Part shown: one piece after another, positions 19,036 to 28,406 of the stretch
How positions within the stretch are numbered: the first letter of the stretch is position 1
Layout of the letters: each line of letters starts with the position of its first letter
From: Chitinophagaceae bacterium
GTDB lineage: Bacteria > Bacteroidota > Bacteroidia > Chitinophagales > UBA10324
Assembly: GCA_947469485.1 (NCBI GenBank)
Contig: CANIPU010000010.1
Span: forward strand, 1 to 64,000
Length of the DNA stretch: 64,000 nt
Reading direction: 5' to 3'
Notes under the pieces: model-generated
Database searches by the model: none
What the model saw: the letters and a program-made list of their open reading frames with translations, nothing else
Told to the model about the DNA's origin: nothing
Made by a program: the position numbers and the translations under genes

Positions 19036-20664
19036 TTATTTATTTTTCTTATTTATATAAGTTGTTTTTAAATCAAGTAAGTTAAGTGGATTATTTAAAA
19101 ATCCTTTTACATCCGGCTGTAAAATTCTTAATACTACATCATAATACAATGGAATAACCGGCGCTTCATTAATCACAATTTGATCCATTTGCATATAAAT
19201 TTTATTTCGCTCTGCATTGTCAGCAGTTGAAATTGCTTTCTCATATAATGTATCAAAAGTGTTGTTGTTAAATCGAGTGTAGTTAGGCGGAGCACCATAC
19301 TTGCTGTAAAACACCGCTAAAAAAGTTTCAGCGTCAGGATAATCAGCAGTCCAGCTTCCCCTGAAAAAATCTGCCGTTCCCTTAACTTTCATTTCTGCAA
19401 TGGCTCTACCTTCCATACTTTCCACTTTAATTTTTATGCCAATGTCTTTTAACTGATTGACAACAAAATTGCAAATTCCTTCAGTTGATGGTGAACACAA
19501 TAAACTTATTTCAGGAAAATCTTTTCCATTTGGAAAACCGGCTTCATCCAATAATTTTCTGGCAAGTTCAGGTTGATATGAATATCCTTTAATACTATCA
19601 GCATTAAAATTATCGAGACCGGGTGTAACAAATCCATGTTCAGCGGGCAGTCCAATATTATTCCGCATATAAGTAATTAATTTTTTACGGTCGATTCCAT
19701 AAGCAATGGCTTGCCGTACTTTCAAATTTGTTAATGGATTATTTTTTGAATCATGAATTAAATTGCAACCTATGTATTCGCTGTTCAGATAAACCGATTT
19801 ATCTAACACCATTAATCCACGATATCGAGGTTGTAATTCTCCTTTCTTTGTAAGTACATCATCTTTAAAGGATGGGTCAACATCAGAAATAAAATCCAAC
19901 TCACCTTGCCTGAATTTTAAAAACTCTGTACTCTTATTTTCAATAAAGGTGATATACACAGCATCTAGGTATGGCAATTGTTTTCCCGATGAATCTTGCT
20001 CAAAATAATTTTCGTTTTTCAACAATAACAAAGCATCATTCTCTCGCCAGTATTTAAGTTTAAAAGGGCCCGTTCCAACGGGATGTGCGCGAAAATCTTT
20101 TCCGTAATGTTCAACAACTTCTTTGGGAACAACCTTACAATAAGGCATGGTGAGTATTCCCATAATTGGTGCATAAGGATTATTTAAATGAATCTCAAAA
20201 GTTGAATCATTTATAGCGTTAAATGGTTTTTCCGCCGTTACCTTTCCATTAAAAATCCATGATCCTTTTGATGCAACATTTGGATCAATAATTCGCTGAA
20301 ATGTGAAAACAAAATCAGTTGCATTTACTTTCCTCCCCTTGCCATTTGAAAACAATTCATCATCATGAAAGAAGACATCATTTCGAAGATGAAAAGTATA
20401 AGTTTTTAAATCCTCTGAAATTTCCCATGTCTTTGCAATACAAGGAAGAATTTCTAGCTTTTCATTAAGCTGAACTAATCCATTGAACAATAAATTATCT
20501 AACCAAAGATTTGATTGCACAGCACCGAATGCCGGATCGAGTGATGAAAGTCCATTGTATATATTAAAACGAAAAACCATTAACCCACCATTCGGGTCGG
20601 CTCTGTTGCAATTAACAAATAGAATTATTATAAATAATAAAAAAAGTAATTTTAGTTTTTTCAC
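19036..20664 (-). CDS. ABC transporter peptide-binding lipoprotein (SBP_bac_5)
   Basis: About 542 residues from a GTG at 20664, chosen because VKKLKLLFLLFIIILFVNC is then a compact lipoprotein signal with lipobox LFVNC; a TTG at 20712 would add 16 residues in front. The body matches family 5 solute-binding proteins: SSLDPAFGAVQSNLWLDNLL, LAKTWEISEDLKTYTFHL-like region, HPVGTGPFKL, VRQAIAYGIDRKKLI and LLDEAGFPNGKDFPE. It binds oligopeptides or related ligands for import. No permease or ATPase gene is adjacent, so its transporter must be elsewhere. Confidence 0.9.
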   Translation of the reverse strand: MKKLKLLFLLFIIILFVNCNRADPNGGLMVFRFNIYNGLSSLDPAFGAVQSNLWLDNLLFNGLVQLNEKLEILPCIAKTWEISEDLKTYTFHLRNDVFFHDDELFSNGKGRKVNATDFVFTFQRIIDPNVASKGSWIFNGKVTAEKPFNAINDSTFEIHLNNPYAPIMGILTMPYCKVVPKEVVEHYGKDFRAHPVGTGPFKLKYWRENDALLLLKNENYFEQDSSGKQLPYLDAVYITFIENKSTEFLKFRQGELDFISDVDPSFKDDVLTKKGELQPRYRGLMVLDKSVYLNSEYIGCNLIHDSKNNPLTNLKVRQAIAYGIDRKKLITYMRNNIGLPAEHGFVTPGLDNFNADSIKGYSYQPELARKLLDEAGFPNGKDFPEISLLCSPSTEGICNFVVNQLKDIGIKIKVESMEGRAIAEMKVKGTADFFRGSWTADYPDAETFLAVFYSKYGAPPNYTRFNNNTFDTLYEKAISTADNAERNKIYMQMDQIVINEAPVIPLYYDVVLRILQPDVKGFLNNPLNLLDLKTTYINKKNK

Positions 20665-20876
20665 GGTGAAAAAGTCAATCAAATTTATTTGTTCCTGACA
20701 AAAGATAATCAACAGAAATTATTCAAGTGTTCAGCAGCTTAATTTTTCAATTATATTTATTAAAATTACTTTTGAAAAAACACTGCCGAAAATAAAATTG
20801 TAATTTCACTGCTGTAACTAAAACACAATTTCGCGTTGTTTAACCGTACAGATTTCGAATCTGTTAAAAACTGAAA

Positions 20877-21524
20877 ATGAAATTCGCTTTTATCTTTTTG
20901 ATTCTTTTCTCATCCAATTCCTATTCACCCAGCGATGTATATAATTGGCGATTAGAGAAGAATGAAAATGGAATTAAAGTTTATTCACGACCCATGAAGG
21001 GATTTGATTTCAGAGAAGTTCGGGTAGTTAATAAAGTTAAGTCAACACTGGCTGCAATAGTTGCTGTAATATTTGATACAAAAAATTATCCGAAATGGGT
21101 ATATGGATGCAGTGGAACTTCCACTTTAAAAACACTTAATGATCAGGAGATTTATAATTATCAGGTTACAGATTTACCATGGCCATTAAGCGACCGAGAT
21201 GTGGTTTCGCATTTTAAAGTTTTTCAGGATCCTTCCACTTTGATAGTAACCTTTTCTAAAACAGGGATGTCGGATTATATTCCTGATAAAGAAGGAATGG
21301 TTCGTGTTCAACATTTTCAATCTATTACCGTTCTTACTCCACTACCTGGTGACAGCGTACAGATTGAATTGGAAATGCACTTAGATGCAAGCGGAAACAT
21401 TCCTGATTGGGTAGTTAATGATAATATGGTAGCAGCTCCATATAATTCCACCATGTCAATGTTGAAGCGAATTCCATTATATCAATCCGCGTATTATTAT
21501 TTTATTAAGGAGGATTCTAATTAA
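20877..21524 (+). CDS. START-domain lipid-binding-like protein
   Basis: 215 residues. A short signal-like N-terminus (about 1-18) precedes a START domain over nearly the whole length: WRLEKNENGIKVYSRP at the front, FDTKNYPKWVYGC, the diagnostic LPWPLSDRDVV, and a C-terminal amphipathic helix (MLKRIPLYQSAYYYF). START proteins bind lipids in a deep pocket; the bacterial ligand is unknown. An ACAGATT/AATCTGT hairpin 13 bp before the ATG may sit in the leader. Confidence 0.88.
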   Translation: MKFAFIFLILFSSNSYSPSDVYNWRLEKNENGIKVYSRPMKGFDFREVRVVNKVKSTLAAIVAVIFDTKNYPKWVYGCSGTSTLKTLNDQEIYNYQVTDLPWPLSDRDVVSHFKVFQDPSTLIVTFSKTGMSDYIPDKEGMVRVQHFQSITVLTPLPGDSVQIELEMHLDASGNIPDWVVNDNMVAAPYNSTMSMLKRIPLYQSAYYYFIKEDSN

Positions 21525-21617
21525 TTTCTCTTATTAGGAATTAATTGATTCAATTTCAAGAATAATAGTTTTATTTTCGTTTGGAGTTTTACAATTTTTT
21601 ATTTAAAGAGATAATTT

Positions 21618-21998
21618 ATGCATTTGAAAAAGAAGATATTGATTGTTGATGATGACAAGTTTCTTAGAGAATTATTAATCGAAAAACTTAATAGCCTTAA
21701 TTATGAAGTCACTTCCGTTTCAGAAAGTATTCTTGCCTTCAATACAATAAAAACAAATAAACCTGATTTAATTTTATTGGATGTTTTATTGCCTGGCTTA
21801 TCAGGACTCGAAACATTGAATGTTTTAAGAGCTGATGATGAGAACATGCACATTCCAGTAATATTAATTTCAAGATTAGATGAACCTGAACTTATAAGAA
21901 CTGCAAAAAGATTAGGAGCAGATGATTATCTAGTAAAACCATTTACAGCCGAAATATTAATTAAAAAAATTAAGGATATCGCTGGTTTTGGCAATTAG
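21618..21998 (+). CDS. Single-domain response regulator (CheY-like receiver)
   Basis: 126 residues, a receiver domain alone. The acidic pocket is Asp11-13 (IVDDDKF), the phospho-acceptor is Asp55 (LILLDVLLPG), the switch residue is Ser85, and the conserved lysine is Lys107 (LVKPF). With no output domain, it presumably acts by protein contact or in a phosphorelay. No histidine kinase is adjacent. It lies about 60 bp before a type B cargo gene, and any link to gliding is speculative. Confidence 0.93.
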   Translation: MHLKKKILIVDDDKFLRELLIEKLNSLNYEVTSVSESILAFNTIKTNKPDLILLDVLLPGLSGLETLNVLRADDENMHIPVILISRLDEPELIRTAKRLGADDYLVKPFTAEILIKKIKDIAGFGN

Positions 21999-22056
21999 AA
22001 TTACCTTTCAGTAAGTAATATGGAATTATATTAATTAACATAATTTTCCTTAGAGC

Positions 22057-24900
22057 ATGTATTTTCGTGCCATGAAAAAATCTGACAGATTTTTATTTTG
22101 TCCTTTTGGTATTAAGAAGTTAATGTTCTTAATGTTTGTCCTGTTTTCATCCTTTATATTCCCTTTAAAAACTTTTTCTCAATGCACAATTCTTGCAAAT
22201 GCTATCCAAGGAATTTCGTTAACATATGTGCAGGGAGGTGGAACTAATGCTTCAGGTGTAGCTTATAATCCAAACCTTAATTTGTATTATGCAATTATTG
22301 CCGGTAATCCAGGTTTCCCTTATGAAACATTTGATGCAGCTGGCACTCCCTTGTATCAGACAAATGGTGGATTTGATTTTCGTGGACTTTGGTGGAACCC
22401 AAATACAAATCAGGTAGAAGGCACTGGTTATTCAAATTTAGGTTTATGGACTTCTGATTTGGATGGTAGTGGAAATGCCTTAAATACAGGAACCTCAATT
22501 TACACTGGGCAAAACCAACCTGATGCGCAATCCTGTGGTGATTATGATTGTGAAGCCGATGAAATGATATTTTATTTTAATGGATCAATATCAAGATACT
22601 CAAGGGTCTCAGGTGCATTTCTTGGTTCGTATCCTTTAACCGGAATACCTGTTCCGGTAGGCAATATTAACTGGACAAGTGTAATTTATACAGGTTGTTT
22701 GGGAAATGAGATTGGCATAGAAGATTGGTCAGCAAAAAGTATATTATTATTTAACAAAGCTACAGGCGCGTATACAGGAACTTCTTATCTACCTGCAACA
22801 GCTGTTACAAATAATGGATTTCGGTTTTCCTATGCAAATAATCTTGCATGGTTATACGATGTTGGCACTAGAACCTGGACGAGTTATTCCATTTTCTCTG
22901 GACAACCTTCAGGTGGGGGTGGAACAGTAAATCTTGGTACTGATACTACACTTTGCAGTGGAAACACTTTGCTATTGGATGCAGGAAATGCCGGCGCCAG
23001 TTTTTTATGGCAGGATGGTTCTACAAATCAAACATTTAATGTTACACAAAGCGGAACTTACACTGTTGCAGTTTCAAATGGAGGCTGTTATGTCACACAT
23101 GATACAATTGTTGTAAGTATTATTGGAGGTGGATCTTCATTTAGTATAGGGAATGATACTACATTATGTACAGGTGCCAGTCTTGTCCTTGATGCTACAA
23201 CTGCAGGTGCGACTTATTTGTGGCAGGACGGCTCAACAAATTCCACTTTTAACTCAGCTTCAACAGGATTATATTTTGTTACTATTAATATCAATGGATG
23301 CACAGCTACTGATTCAATTAATATAAACTTTGCAAATCTTAATTCAATAAACCTAGGAAACGATACTGCTTTATGTCCTGGTCAATCGTTATTGCTCAAT
23401 GCCTCAATTACAGGAGCAACTTATATATGGCAGGATGGCTCAATAAACCCAACATATAATGTAAACGCAGCGGGTAATTATTCTGTAAGTGTTACAATTG
23501 GAAACTGCTCTCCTATCAGCGATAATATAATTGTTACATTTAATTCCGCTCCATTAATTAATTTAGGAGATGATACTATTGTTTGTGCAGGTCAACTTGT
23601 TTTGTTGGATGCAACATTCGCAGGAGCTACATATAGTTGGCAGAATTCAAGCAACAATGCAACTTTCAATGTTTTAACTACCGGCAATTATTCAGTAACA
23701 GTAACTAATCTCAACGGCTGCACGGCAAGTGATAATATTTCTGTCACTTTTAACAATCCACCTCAGGTAAACCTCGGCAATGATTCAGTTCTTTGTGTTG
23801 GTCAATCTTTAAATCTCAATTTGACAACACCTGGTGCAACTTATTTATGGCAGGACGCTTCAACAAATTCTTCTTTCACAATTTCAGTTTCTGGCACCTA
23901 TTCGGTTGAGGTAACAGTTGGGCCATGTTCCAATTCCGATACTATTATTGTTTCATATGTAAACCCACCAATTATTTATATAGGAAATGATACAACGCTT
24001 TGTCCAGGCCAAACTCTTTTACTTGATGCAACTAATACAACCTCAAATTATAGTTGGCAAAACAATTCAACCAATTCAACATTTTTAGTTTCATCATCAG
24101 GAACATATTGGGTTGATGTAACAACAGGTTCTTGTGCAGCAGTACGGGATAGCATTGTTGTAAGTTATGTGAATGCTTCAAGCGTATTTATTGGAAACGA
24201 TACTATTCTTTGTCCCGGCCAATCCATTTTGCTAAATGCAACACAACCTGGTGCTTCTTATTTATGGCAAGACGGTTCTATTGATTCTGTTTTTAGTGTC
24301 AATTCTTCCGGGGATTATTTTGTCTCTGTCACCATTAGCATCTGCAACGCAGCTGATACCATATCAGTTTTATATTATTCAATTCCTTTTGTCAATCTTG
24401 GAGGGGACACAATAAAATGTCCGGATGATGTTTTGGTTTTAAATGCACAAAACACTTCTGCTTCTTACTTGTGGCACAACAGTTCTTTAACATCAGGTTA
24501 TCAATACACAACACCGTCAATTTCGATAACTGATTCTGCAACTTATTGGGTTGATGTTACAAATGTTTGCGCTACCTCAAGTGATACCATTCATGTTTCT
24601 TTTAAAATATGTGATTGCACAATTTTTGTTCCAACTGCTTTCACTCCAAATGGAGATGAAATGAATGATGTATTTCAACCAAAATTTGTTTGTGATTTTA
24701 TTTCCTACGATTTCAGAATATTTAATAGATGGGGCGAATTAATTTTTGCTTCCACTGATCAAAATGCATTTTGGGATGGCACATATCATGGACTGAAAGA
24801 AAACACAGGTGTTTATGTTTGGGTTCTTAATTATAAATATAATGATGGCGATGTAGGTACATTAGGGCAATTGAAAGGTGATGTAACCTTATTGAAATAA
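22057..24900 (+). CDS. T9SS type B sorting-domain protein with eight Ig-like repeats
   Basis: 947 residues from the ATG at 22057, or 942 from 22072 (MKKSDRFLF); TATTTTCG just before 22072 could be promoter sequence favouring the latter. A signal peptide ends FSQ near residue 42. About 45-285 is a one-off N-terminal domain. About 292-850 holds eight repeats of about 70 residues, each with LGNDTTLCPGQ, GATYLWQDGS and GTYSV motifs. The end (VPTAFTPNGDEMNDVF, FRIFNRWGELIF, FWDGTYHG) is the CHU_C/type B sorting domain. It is probably a long, stalk-like surface protein. No PorP gene is adjacent here. Confidence 0.93.
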   Translation: MYFRAMKKSDRFLFCPFGIKKLMFLMFVLFSSFIFPLKTFSQCTILANAIQGISLTYVQGGGTNASGVAYNPNLNLYYAIIAGNPGFPYETFDAAGTPLYQTNGGFDFRGLWWNPNTNQVEGTGYSNLGLWTSDLDGSGNALNTGTSIYTGQNQPDAQSCGDYDCEADEMIFYFNGSISRYSRVSGAFLGSYPLTGIPVPVGNINWTSVIYTGCLGNEIGIEDWSAKSILLFNKATGAYTGTSYLPATAVTNNGFRFSYANNLAWLYDVGTRTWTSYSIFSGQPSGGGGTVNLGTDTTLCSGNTLLLDAGNAGASFLWQDGSTNQTFNVTQSGTYTVAVSNGGCYVTHDTIVVSIIGGGSSFSIGNDTTLCTGASLVLDATTAGATYLWQDGSTNSTFNSASTGLYFVTININGCTATDSININFANLNSINLGNDTALCPGQSLLLNASITGATYIWQDGSINPTYNVNAAGNYSVSVTIGNCSPISDNIIVTFNSAPLINLGDDTIVCAGQLVLLDATFAGATYSWQNSSNNATFNVLTTGNYSVTVTNLNGCTASDNISVTFNNPPQVNLGNDSVLCVGQSLNLNLTTPGATYLWQDASTNSSFTISVSGTYSVEVTVGPCSNSDTIIVSYVNPPIIYIGNDTTLCPGQTLLLDATNTTSNYSWQNNSTNSTFLVSSSGTYWVDVTTGSCAAVRDSIVVSYVNASSVFIGNDTILCPGQSILLNATQPGASYLWQDGSIDSVFSVNSSGDYFVSVTISICNAADTISVLYYSIPFVNLGGDTIKCPDDVLVLNAQNTSASYLWHNSSLTSGYQYTTPSISITDSATYWVDVTNVCATSSDTIHVSFKICDCTIFVPTAFTPNGDEMNDVFQPKFVCDFISYDFRIFNRWGELIFASTDQNAFWDGTYHGLKENTGVYVWVLNYKYNDGDVGTLGQLKGDVTLLK
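22930..24605 (+). repeat. Eight tandem protein-coding repeats of about 210 bp
   Basis: Each unit encodes a cysteine-bearing Ig-like module. Units begin near NLGTDTTLC, SIGNDTTLC, NLGNDTALC, NLGDDTIVC, NLGNDSVLC, YIGNDTTLC, FIGNDTILC and NLGGDTIKC. They are similar in protein but divergent in DNA, so the expansion is not very recent. Confidence 0.85.
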
Positions 24901-25159
24901 AATTATATTATTTCTGATTAATTCTTTTTATAGCAATCATTATTGACTTGAATTCAAAATAGTTTGTTCAAATTGTAAAGGATATAAAGAATTCGATATA
25001 GAAATTTTTTAGATATAAAAATTGCAGAAAAATTTTTTATTAAATTTTTGCGTTGTGTATAATTTGTGAATAAAAAGAATCTATCTACCGATGCATGGTG
25101 TCCATTGCGCATATCTTTGACCGAAGTTGAAAACACAAATAAAATTTTCAATTTACTGA

Positions 25160-25975
25160 ATGAGAAAAGTAATCTGTATAGCAAATCAAAAAGGCGGAGT
25201 AGGAAAAACTACTACTGCAATAAACCTTGCTGCAAGTCTTGCAGTGCTTGAATACAAAACTCTTTTAATAGATGCTGACCCTCAGGCAAACTCAACTTCC
25301 GGATTAGGAACAGATCCAAAAAAAGTGAAGAAGAGTATTTACGAATGCTTAATCGGTGAAGCAAAAATTAAAGATTGCATTATTGAAACCGATACCCCGA
25401 ATTTATATATTCTGCCATCACATCTTGATTTGGTTGGTGCTGAAATAGAACTTATCAATCATCCTGATAGAGAAAAAATCATGAAAGGTGTTCTTGATGA
25501 AATCAAAAAAGAATTTCGTTTCATCATTATTGATTGCTCACCTTCATTGGGCTTAATAACAGTAAATGCTCTGAGTGCAGCAGATTCTGTTTTGATTCCG
25601 GTGCAATGCGAATTTTTTGCATTGGAAGGATTAGGAAAATTATTAAACACAATTAAGATTGTTCAGAATCGTTTGAATCCTGTATTGAATATAGAAGGAA
25701 TATTATTGACTATGTACGACCAGCGATTGAATTTGTGTAACGAAATCGTTGAACAGGTACAGATGCATTTTCAGGAATTGGTATTTGAAACCATCATTCA
25801 CCGTAATACAAAATTAGGTGAAGCACCAAGTGTTGGAAAATCAGTTGTCATGTATGACGCAGATAGTAAGGGTGCAGTTAATTATCTGAACCTTGCAAGA
25901 GAGATTCTGCAAAAAAATGATTTGACAAAAATCAGAACAAAAGATAAAATACTAGATCTGGAACCAAATGAGTAA
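25160..25975 (+). CDS. parA: Chromosome partitioning ATPase ParA (Soj)
   Basis: 271 residues. A deviant Walker A motif KGGVGKTT (11-18) is followed by LIDADPQANSTSGLG and IIDCSPSLG. Its 3' end overlaps parB by 8 bp, so the two are translated together. ParA forms DNA-bound ATP dimers that move ParB-parS complexes. About 260 bp of featureless AT-rich DNA precedes it. I saw no parS-like palindrome (GTTTCAC/GTGAAAC) in the window. Confidence 0.96.
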   Translation: MRKVICIANQKGGVGKTTTAINLAASLAVLEYKTLLIDADPQANSTSGLGTDPKKVKKSIYECLIGEAKIKDCIIETDTPNLYILPSHLDLVGAEIELINHPDREKIMKGVLDEIKKEFRFIIIDCSPSLGLITVNALSAADSVLIPVQCEFFALEGLGKLLNTIKIVQNRLNPVLNIEGILLTMYDQRLNLCNEIVEQVQMHFQELVFETIIHRNTKLGEAPSVGKSVVMYDADSKGAVNYLNLAREILQKNDLTKIRTKDKILDLEPNE

Positions 25976-26870
25976 GGGAAAAGAAGCATTAGGCAAAGGC
26001 ATTCGCGCATTGCTTGACGATATTGATTTATCACTTCAAACCCCGAAAAATCAATCTGAAAAAATTTCAGTTCCTCAGGGGCAGAGTTTTGTTTTGCCTT
26101 TGGAGGCAATTGAAGTAAATCCTTTTCAACCGCGTGTTGATTTTGATCAGCTTAAATTAACTGAACTTGCTGACAGCATTCGTATACATGGAGTCATTCA
26201 ACCGATTACTGTTAGAAAAATTTCAGGAAATAAATATCAGCTAATTGCCGGTGAGCGACGCTTGAAAGCATCTCACATGGCTGGTATTAAAGAAATTCCT
26301 GCATTCGTTCGTATTGCAAATGATCAGGAAATGCTTGAAATGGCATTGATTGAAAATACTCATCGAGAAGATTTAAATAGTATTGAAGTTGCAATCAATT
26401 ATAAAAGGCTTATTGATGAGTGTGATTTAAAGCAAGAACAATTAGCCGAGCGTGTTGGTAAAGACAGAACCACAGTCACAAATTATTTGCGTTTGTTAAA
26501 ATTGCCTCCGGATATCCAGGTGGCAATTAAAAACAAATCCATTAGTATGGCTCATGCGCGTGCATTGATTACCATTGAAAATCCATTAGTTCAGCTTCAT
26601 ATTTTTAAAGAAGCAATTAAAAATGGATTGAGCGTTCGCCAGGTAGAACAAATGGTTCGTGAAAATTCAGCGCCAAACAAAAAGAAAACAGTCGCCCCTA
26701 AAGAACCCTCTCTGCCTTATGAATACAAGCGCATACAGGAAAAGCTTCAGTCACATTTAGGAACCAGAGTTCATTTAAAAAGATTAAGAGGAGGAAAAGG
26801 CGAAATATATATTTCTTATTTCAGCGATGAAGATCTTGAACGCATAACAGAAATTATTGAAGGGCGTTAA
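25968..26870 (+). CDS. parB: Chromosome partitioning protein ParB
   Basis: 300 residues. The N-terminal ParB/Srx CTPase domain has NPFQPRVDF and the GERRLKASHMAG box. ALIENTHREDLNSIE follows, then the helix-turn-helix LAERVGKDRTTVTNYLRLLKL and a C-terminal dimerisation part (GKGEIYISYFSDEDLERI). It binds parS sites and spreads as a CTP-dependent clamp. It starts inside the end of parA and is followed 9 bp later by the DUF5683 gene, an order common in Bacteroidota. Confidence 0.96.
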   Translation: MSKGKEALGKGIRALLDDIDLSLQTPKNQSEKISVPQGQSFVLPLEAIEVNPFQPRVDFDQLKLTELADSIRIHGVIQPITVRKISGNKYQLIAGERRLKASHMAGIKEIPAFVRIANDQEMLEMALIENTHREDLNSIEVAINYKRLIDECDLKQEQLAERVGKDRTTVTNYLRLLKLPPDIQVAIKNKSISMAHARALITIENPLVQLHIFKEAIKNGLSVRQVEQMVRENSAPNKKKTVAPKEPSLPYEYKRIQEKLQSHLGTRVHLKRLRGGKGEIYISYFSDEDLERITEIIEGR

Positions 26871-26879
26871 TTAATCAGA

Positions 26880-27503
26880 ATGAATTTTCTGAAAAAAATT
26901 TTTTTCATTTTTTTTCTCCTGGGTTGTTCAAATTGTTTCGCCCAAAAGGACTCGACTGGCTTTATACAATCTGCAGACACAGGTTTTAGAAAGCCATTTC
27001 ATTTAACCCCGAAAGAACATTCACCCAAATTCGCCGGAATTTTATCAGCAGTTCTTCCAGGCACTGGTCAGGCATACAATAAAAAATTCTGGAAGATGCC
27101 CATCGTTTATGCTTCAGGTGCCACAGTTGGATATTTTATTTACAGAAACTATACCATCTATAAAAATTTTAAAGATGCCTACTTACTTGCCGCTGATACA
27201 AATCAATTGAACAACCTTCTTGTTTTCACTGTGTGGGGTCCGATTAAAAAGGAAATTTTCTATCCTGAATTATATGACCAGGAACGAAAAGCTGAAATAC
27301 AAGATATTTTCCGAAAGTATTTAGACTACACAATTGTTGCAGGTGTAGCTGTTTACGGATTAAATATAATTGATGCAGTTGTTGATGCACACTTATATAA
27401 CTTCAATATCAGTGATGATTTAAGCATGAATATTCATCCAACTTTATTCAATACCCCTAATTACAAAACTGTTTCTGGTTTCACATTTCAATTAAACTTC
27501 TGA
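26880..27503 (+). CDS. DUF5683 family membrane protein
   Basis: 207 residues. A signal peptide ends CFAQ (about residue 22). The conserved DUF5683 core is AGILSAVLPGTGQAYNKKFWKMPIVYA, followed by a hydrophobic segment (GATVGYFIYRN) and a second one near AGVAVYGLNIIDAVVDAHL. The function is unknown. It sits between parB and dapB as in many Bacteroidota, and its stop is directly followed by the dapB ATG at 27504, so translational coupling is likely. Confidence 0.9.
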   Translation: MNFLKKIFFIFFLLGCSNCFAQKDSTGFIQSADTGFRKPFHLTPKEHSPKFAGILSAVLPGTGQAYNKKFWKMPIVYASGATVGYFIYRNYTIYKNFKDAYLLAADTNQLNNLLVFTVWGPIKKEIFYPELYDQERKAEIQDIFRKYLDYTIVAGVAVYGLNIIDAVVDAHLYNFNISDDLSMNIHPTLFNTPNYKTVSGFTFQLNF

Positions 27504-28259
27504 ATGAAAATTGCATTGATAGGATATGGCAAGATGGGCAAGATGATTGAAAATATTGTTAAGGAAAAAGCCACCCATGAAATTGCATTTATTGCGAATA
27601 GCACGAACATTCAAAATCTTACAAACAAAAATTTTATTGAATGTGATGTTGTTATTGATTTTTCAATTCCGTCAGCCGTAATTAAAAATGCAAAAACTGT
27701 TTTGTCAGCCGGCAAACCATTAATTATCGGAACTACAGGATGGTATGAGAAGATGGATGAATTAAAAGATTTGTGTATTCAAAACAAAGGTTGCATTATT
27801 TATGGCAGCAATTTCAGCTCGGGCGTTAATTTATTTTTTTTATTGAATGACTTTTTAGCTAAAATGATGAAGTCACAAAAAAAATATCATGTCTTTATTG
27901 AAGAAACTCATCATACTCAAAAAAAAGATTCCCCAAGCGGAACAGCAATTACCCTGGCAAATGGGGTTTTAGAAAACAGAAGCTGGTTAAAGGAATGGAC
28001 TAATTCCAACCAAATGACAGATTACGATACTTATGAATCAAAACTGACAATTATTTCAAACCGGGAAGAAGATGCAATTGGCGAACACACTGTAACTTAT
28101 TACTCAGAAAATGATTCAATTCAAATTGTGCACGAAGCTTTTGACAGAAAAGGATTTGCTGAAGGCTCAATACTTGCTTCAGAATGGGCTTTTAATAAGA
28201 AAGGATTTTATTCTTTCAGGGAAGTTATAAACGAAATGCTAAACAAAGCTGAGTCATAA
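27504..28259 (+). CDS. dapB: 4-hydroxy-tetrahydrodipicolinate reductase
   Basis: 251 residues. An N-terminal dinucleotide-binding motif IGYGKMGKMIE precedes the catalytic segment EETHHTQKKDSPSGTA (His136, His137, then the substrate-binding SGTA). It reduces hydroxy-tetrahydrodipicolinate in the lysine and diaminopimelate pathway, feeding peptidoglycan synthesis. The protein is slightly shorter than proteobacterial DapB, as usual for this phylum. It is the last gene before a 147-bp gap with a possible promoter for lepB. Confidence 0.95.
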   Translation: MKIALIGYGKMGKMIENIVKEKATHEIAFIANSTNIQNLTNKNFIECDVVIDFSIPSAVIKNAKTVLSAGKPLIIGTTGWYEKMDELKDLCIQNKGCIIYGSNFSSGVNLFFLLNDFLAKMMKSQKKYHVFIEETHHTQKKDSPSGTAITLANGVLENRSWLKEWTNSNQMTDYDTYESKLTIISNREEDAIGEHTVTYYSENDSIQIVHEAFDRKGFAEGSILASEWAFNKKGFYSFREVINEMLNKAES

Positions 28260-28323
28260 GAAGTACAATAACCTGAAAACTGGGGAAATCAGAAAATGAA
28301 ACCGTGAATAAAGGTTATAATTT

Positions 28324-28331
28324 TACTTTCG
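28324..28331 (+). promoter_or_regulatory. Possible -7 promoter element upstream of lepB
   Basis: TACTTTCG (one mismatch from TAnnTTTG) lies 76 bp before the lepB ATG. No good TTTG box was found upstream. It would let lepB be expressed apart from the par-dapB transcript. Confidence 0.3.
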
Positions 28332-28406
28332 CACACAATAAAAAAGACAAATAAGCATTATATCGACCAACATTTATTAAACTGTTAAATAGAAAAAATA
28401 CTAAGT

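Noticed and set aside
20848-20864. tRNA-like T-arm (ACAGATTTCGAATCTGT) upstream of the START gene
   Set aside because: The loop is out of register with a real T-loop and no acceptor, D or anticodon arms can be built around it. It is only a small hairpin.
24901-25159. parS sites or replication origin near parAB
   Set aside because: No GTTTCAC/GTGAAAC palindrome or DnaA-box cluster could be found; only featureless AT-rich DNA.
25066-25251. Reading frame overlapping the parA start
   Set aside because: It covers the parA Walker A region in another frame and has low-complexity, Lys- and Asn-rich translation.
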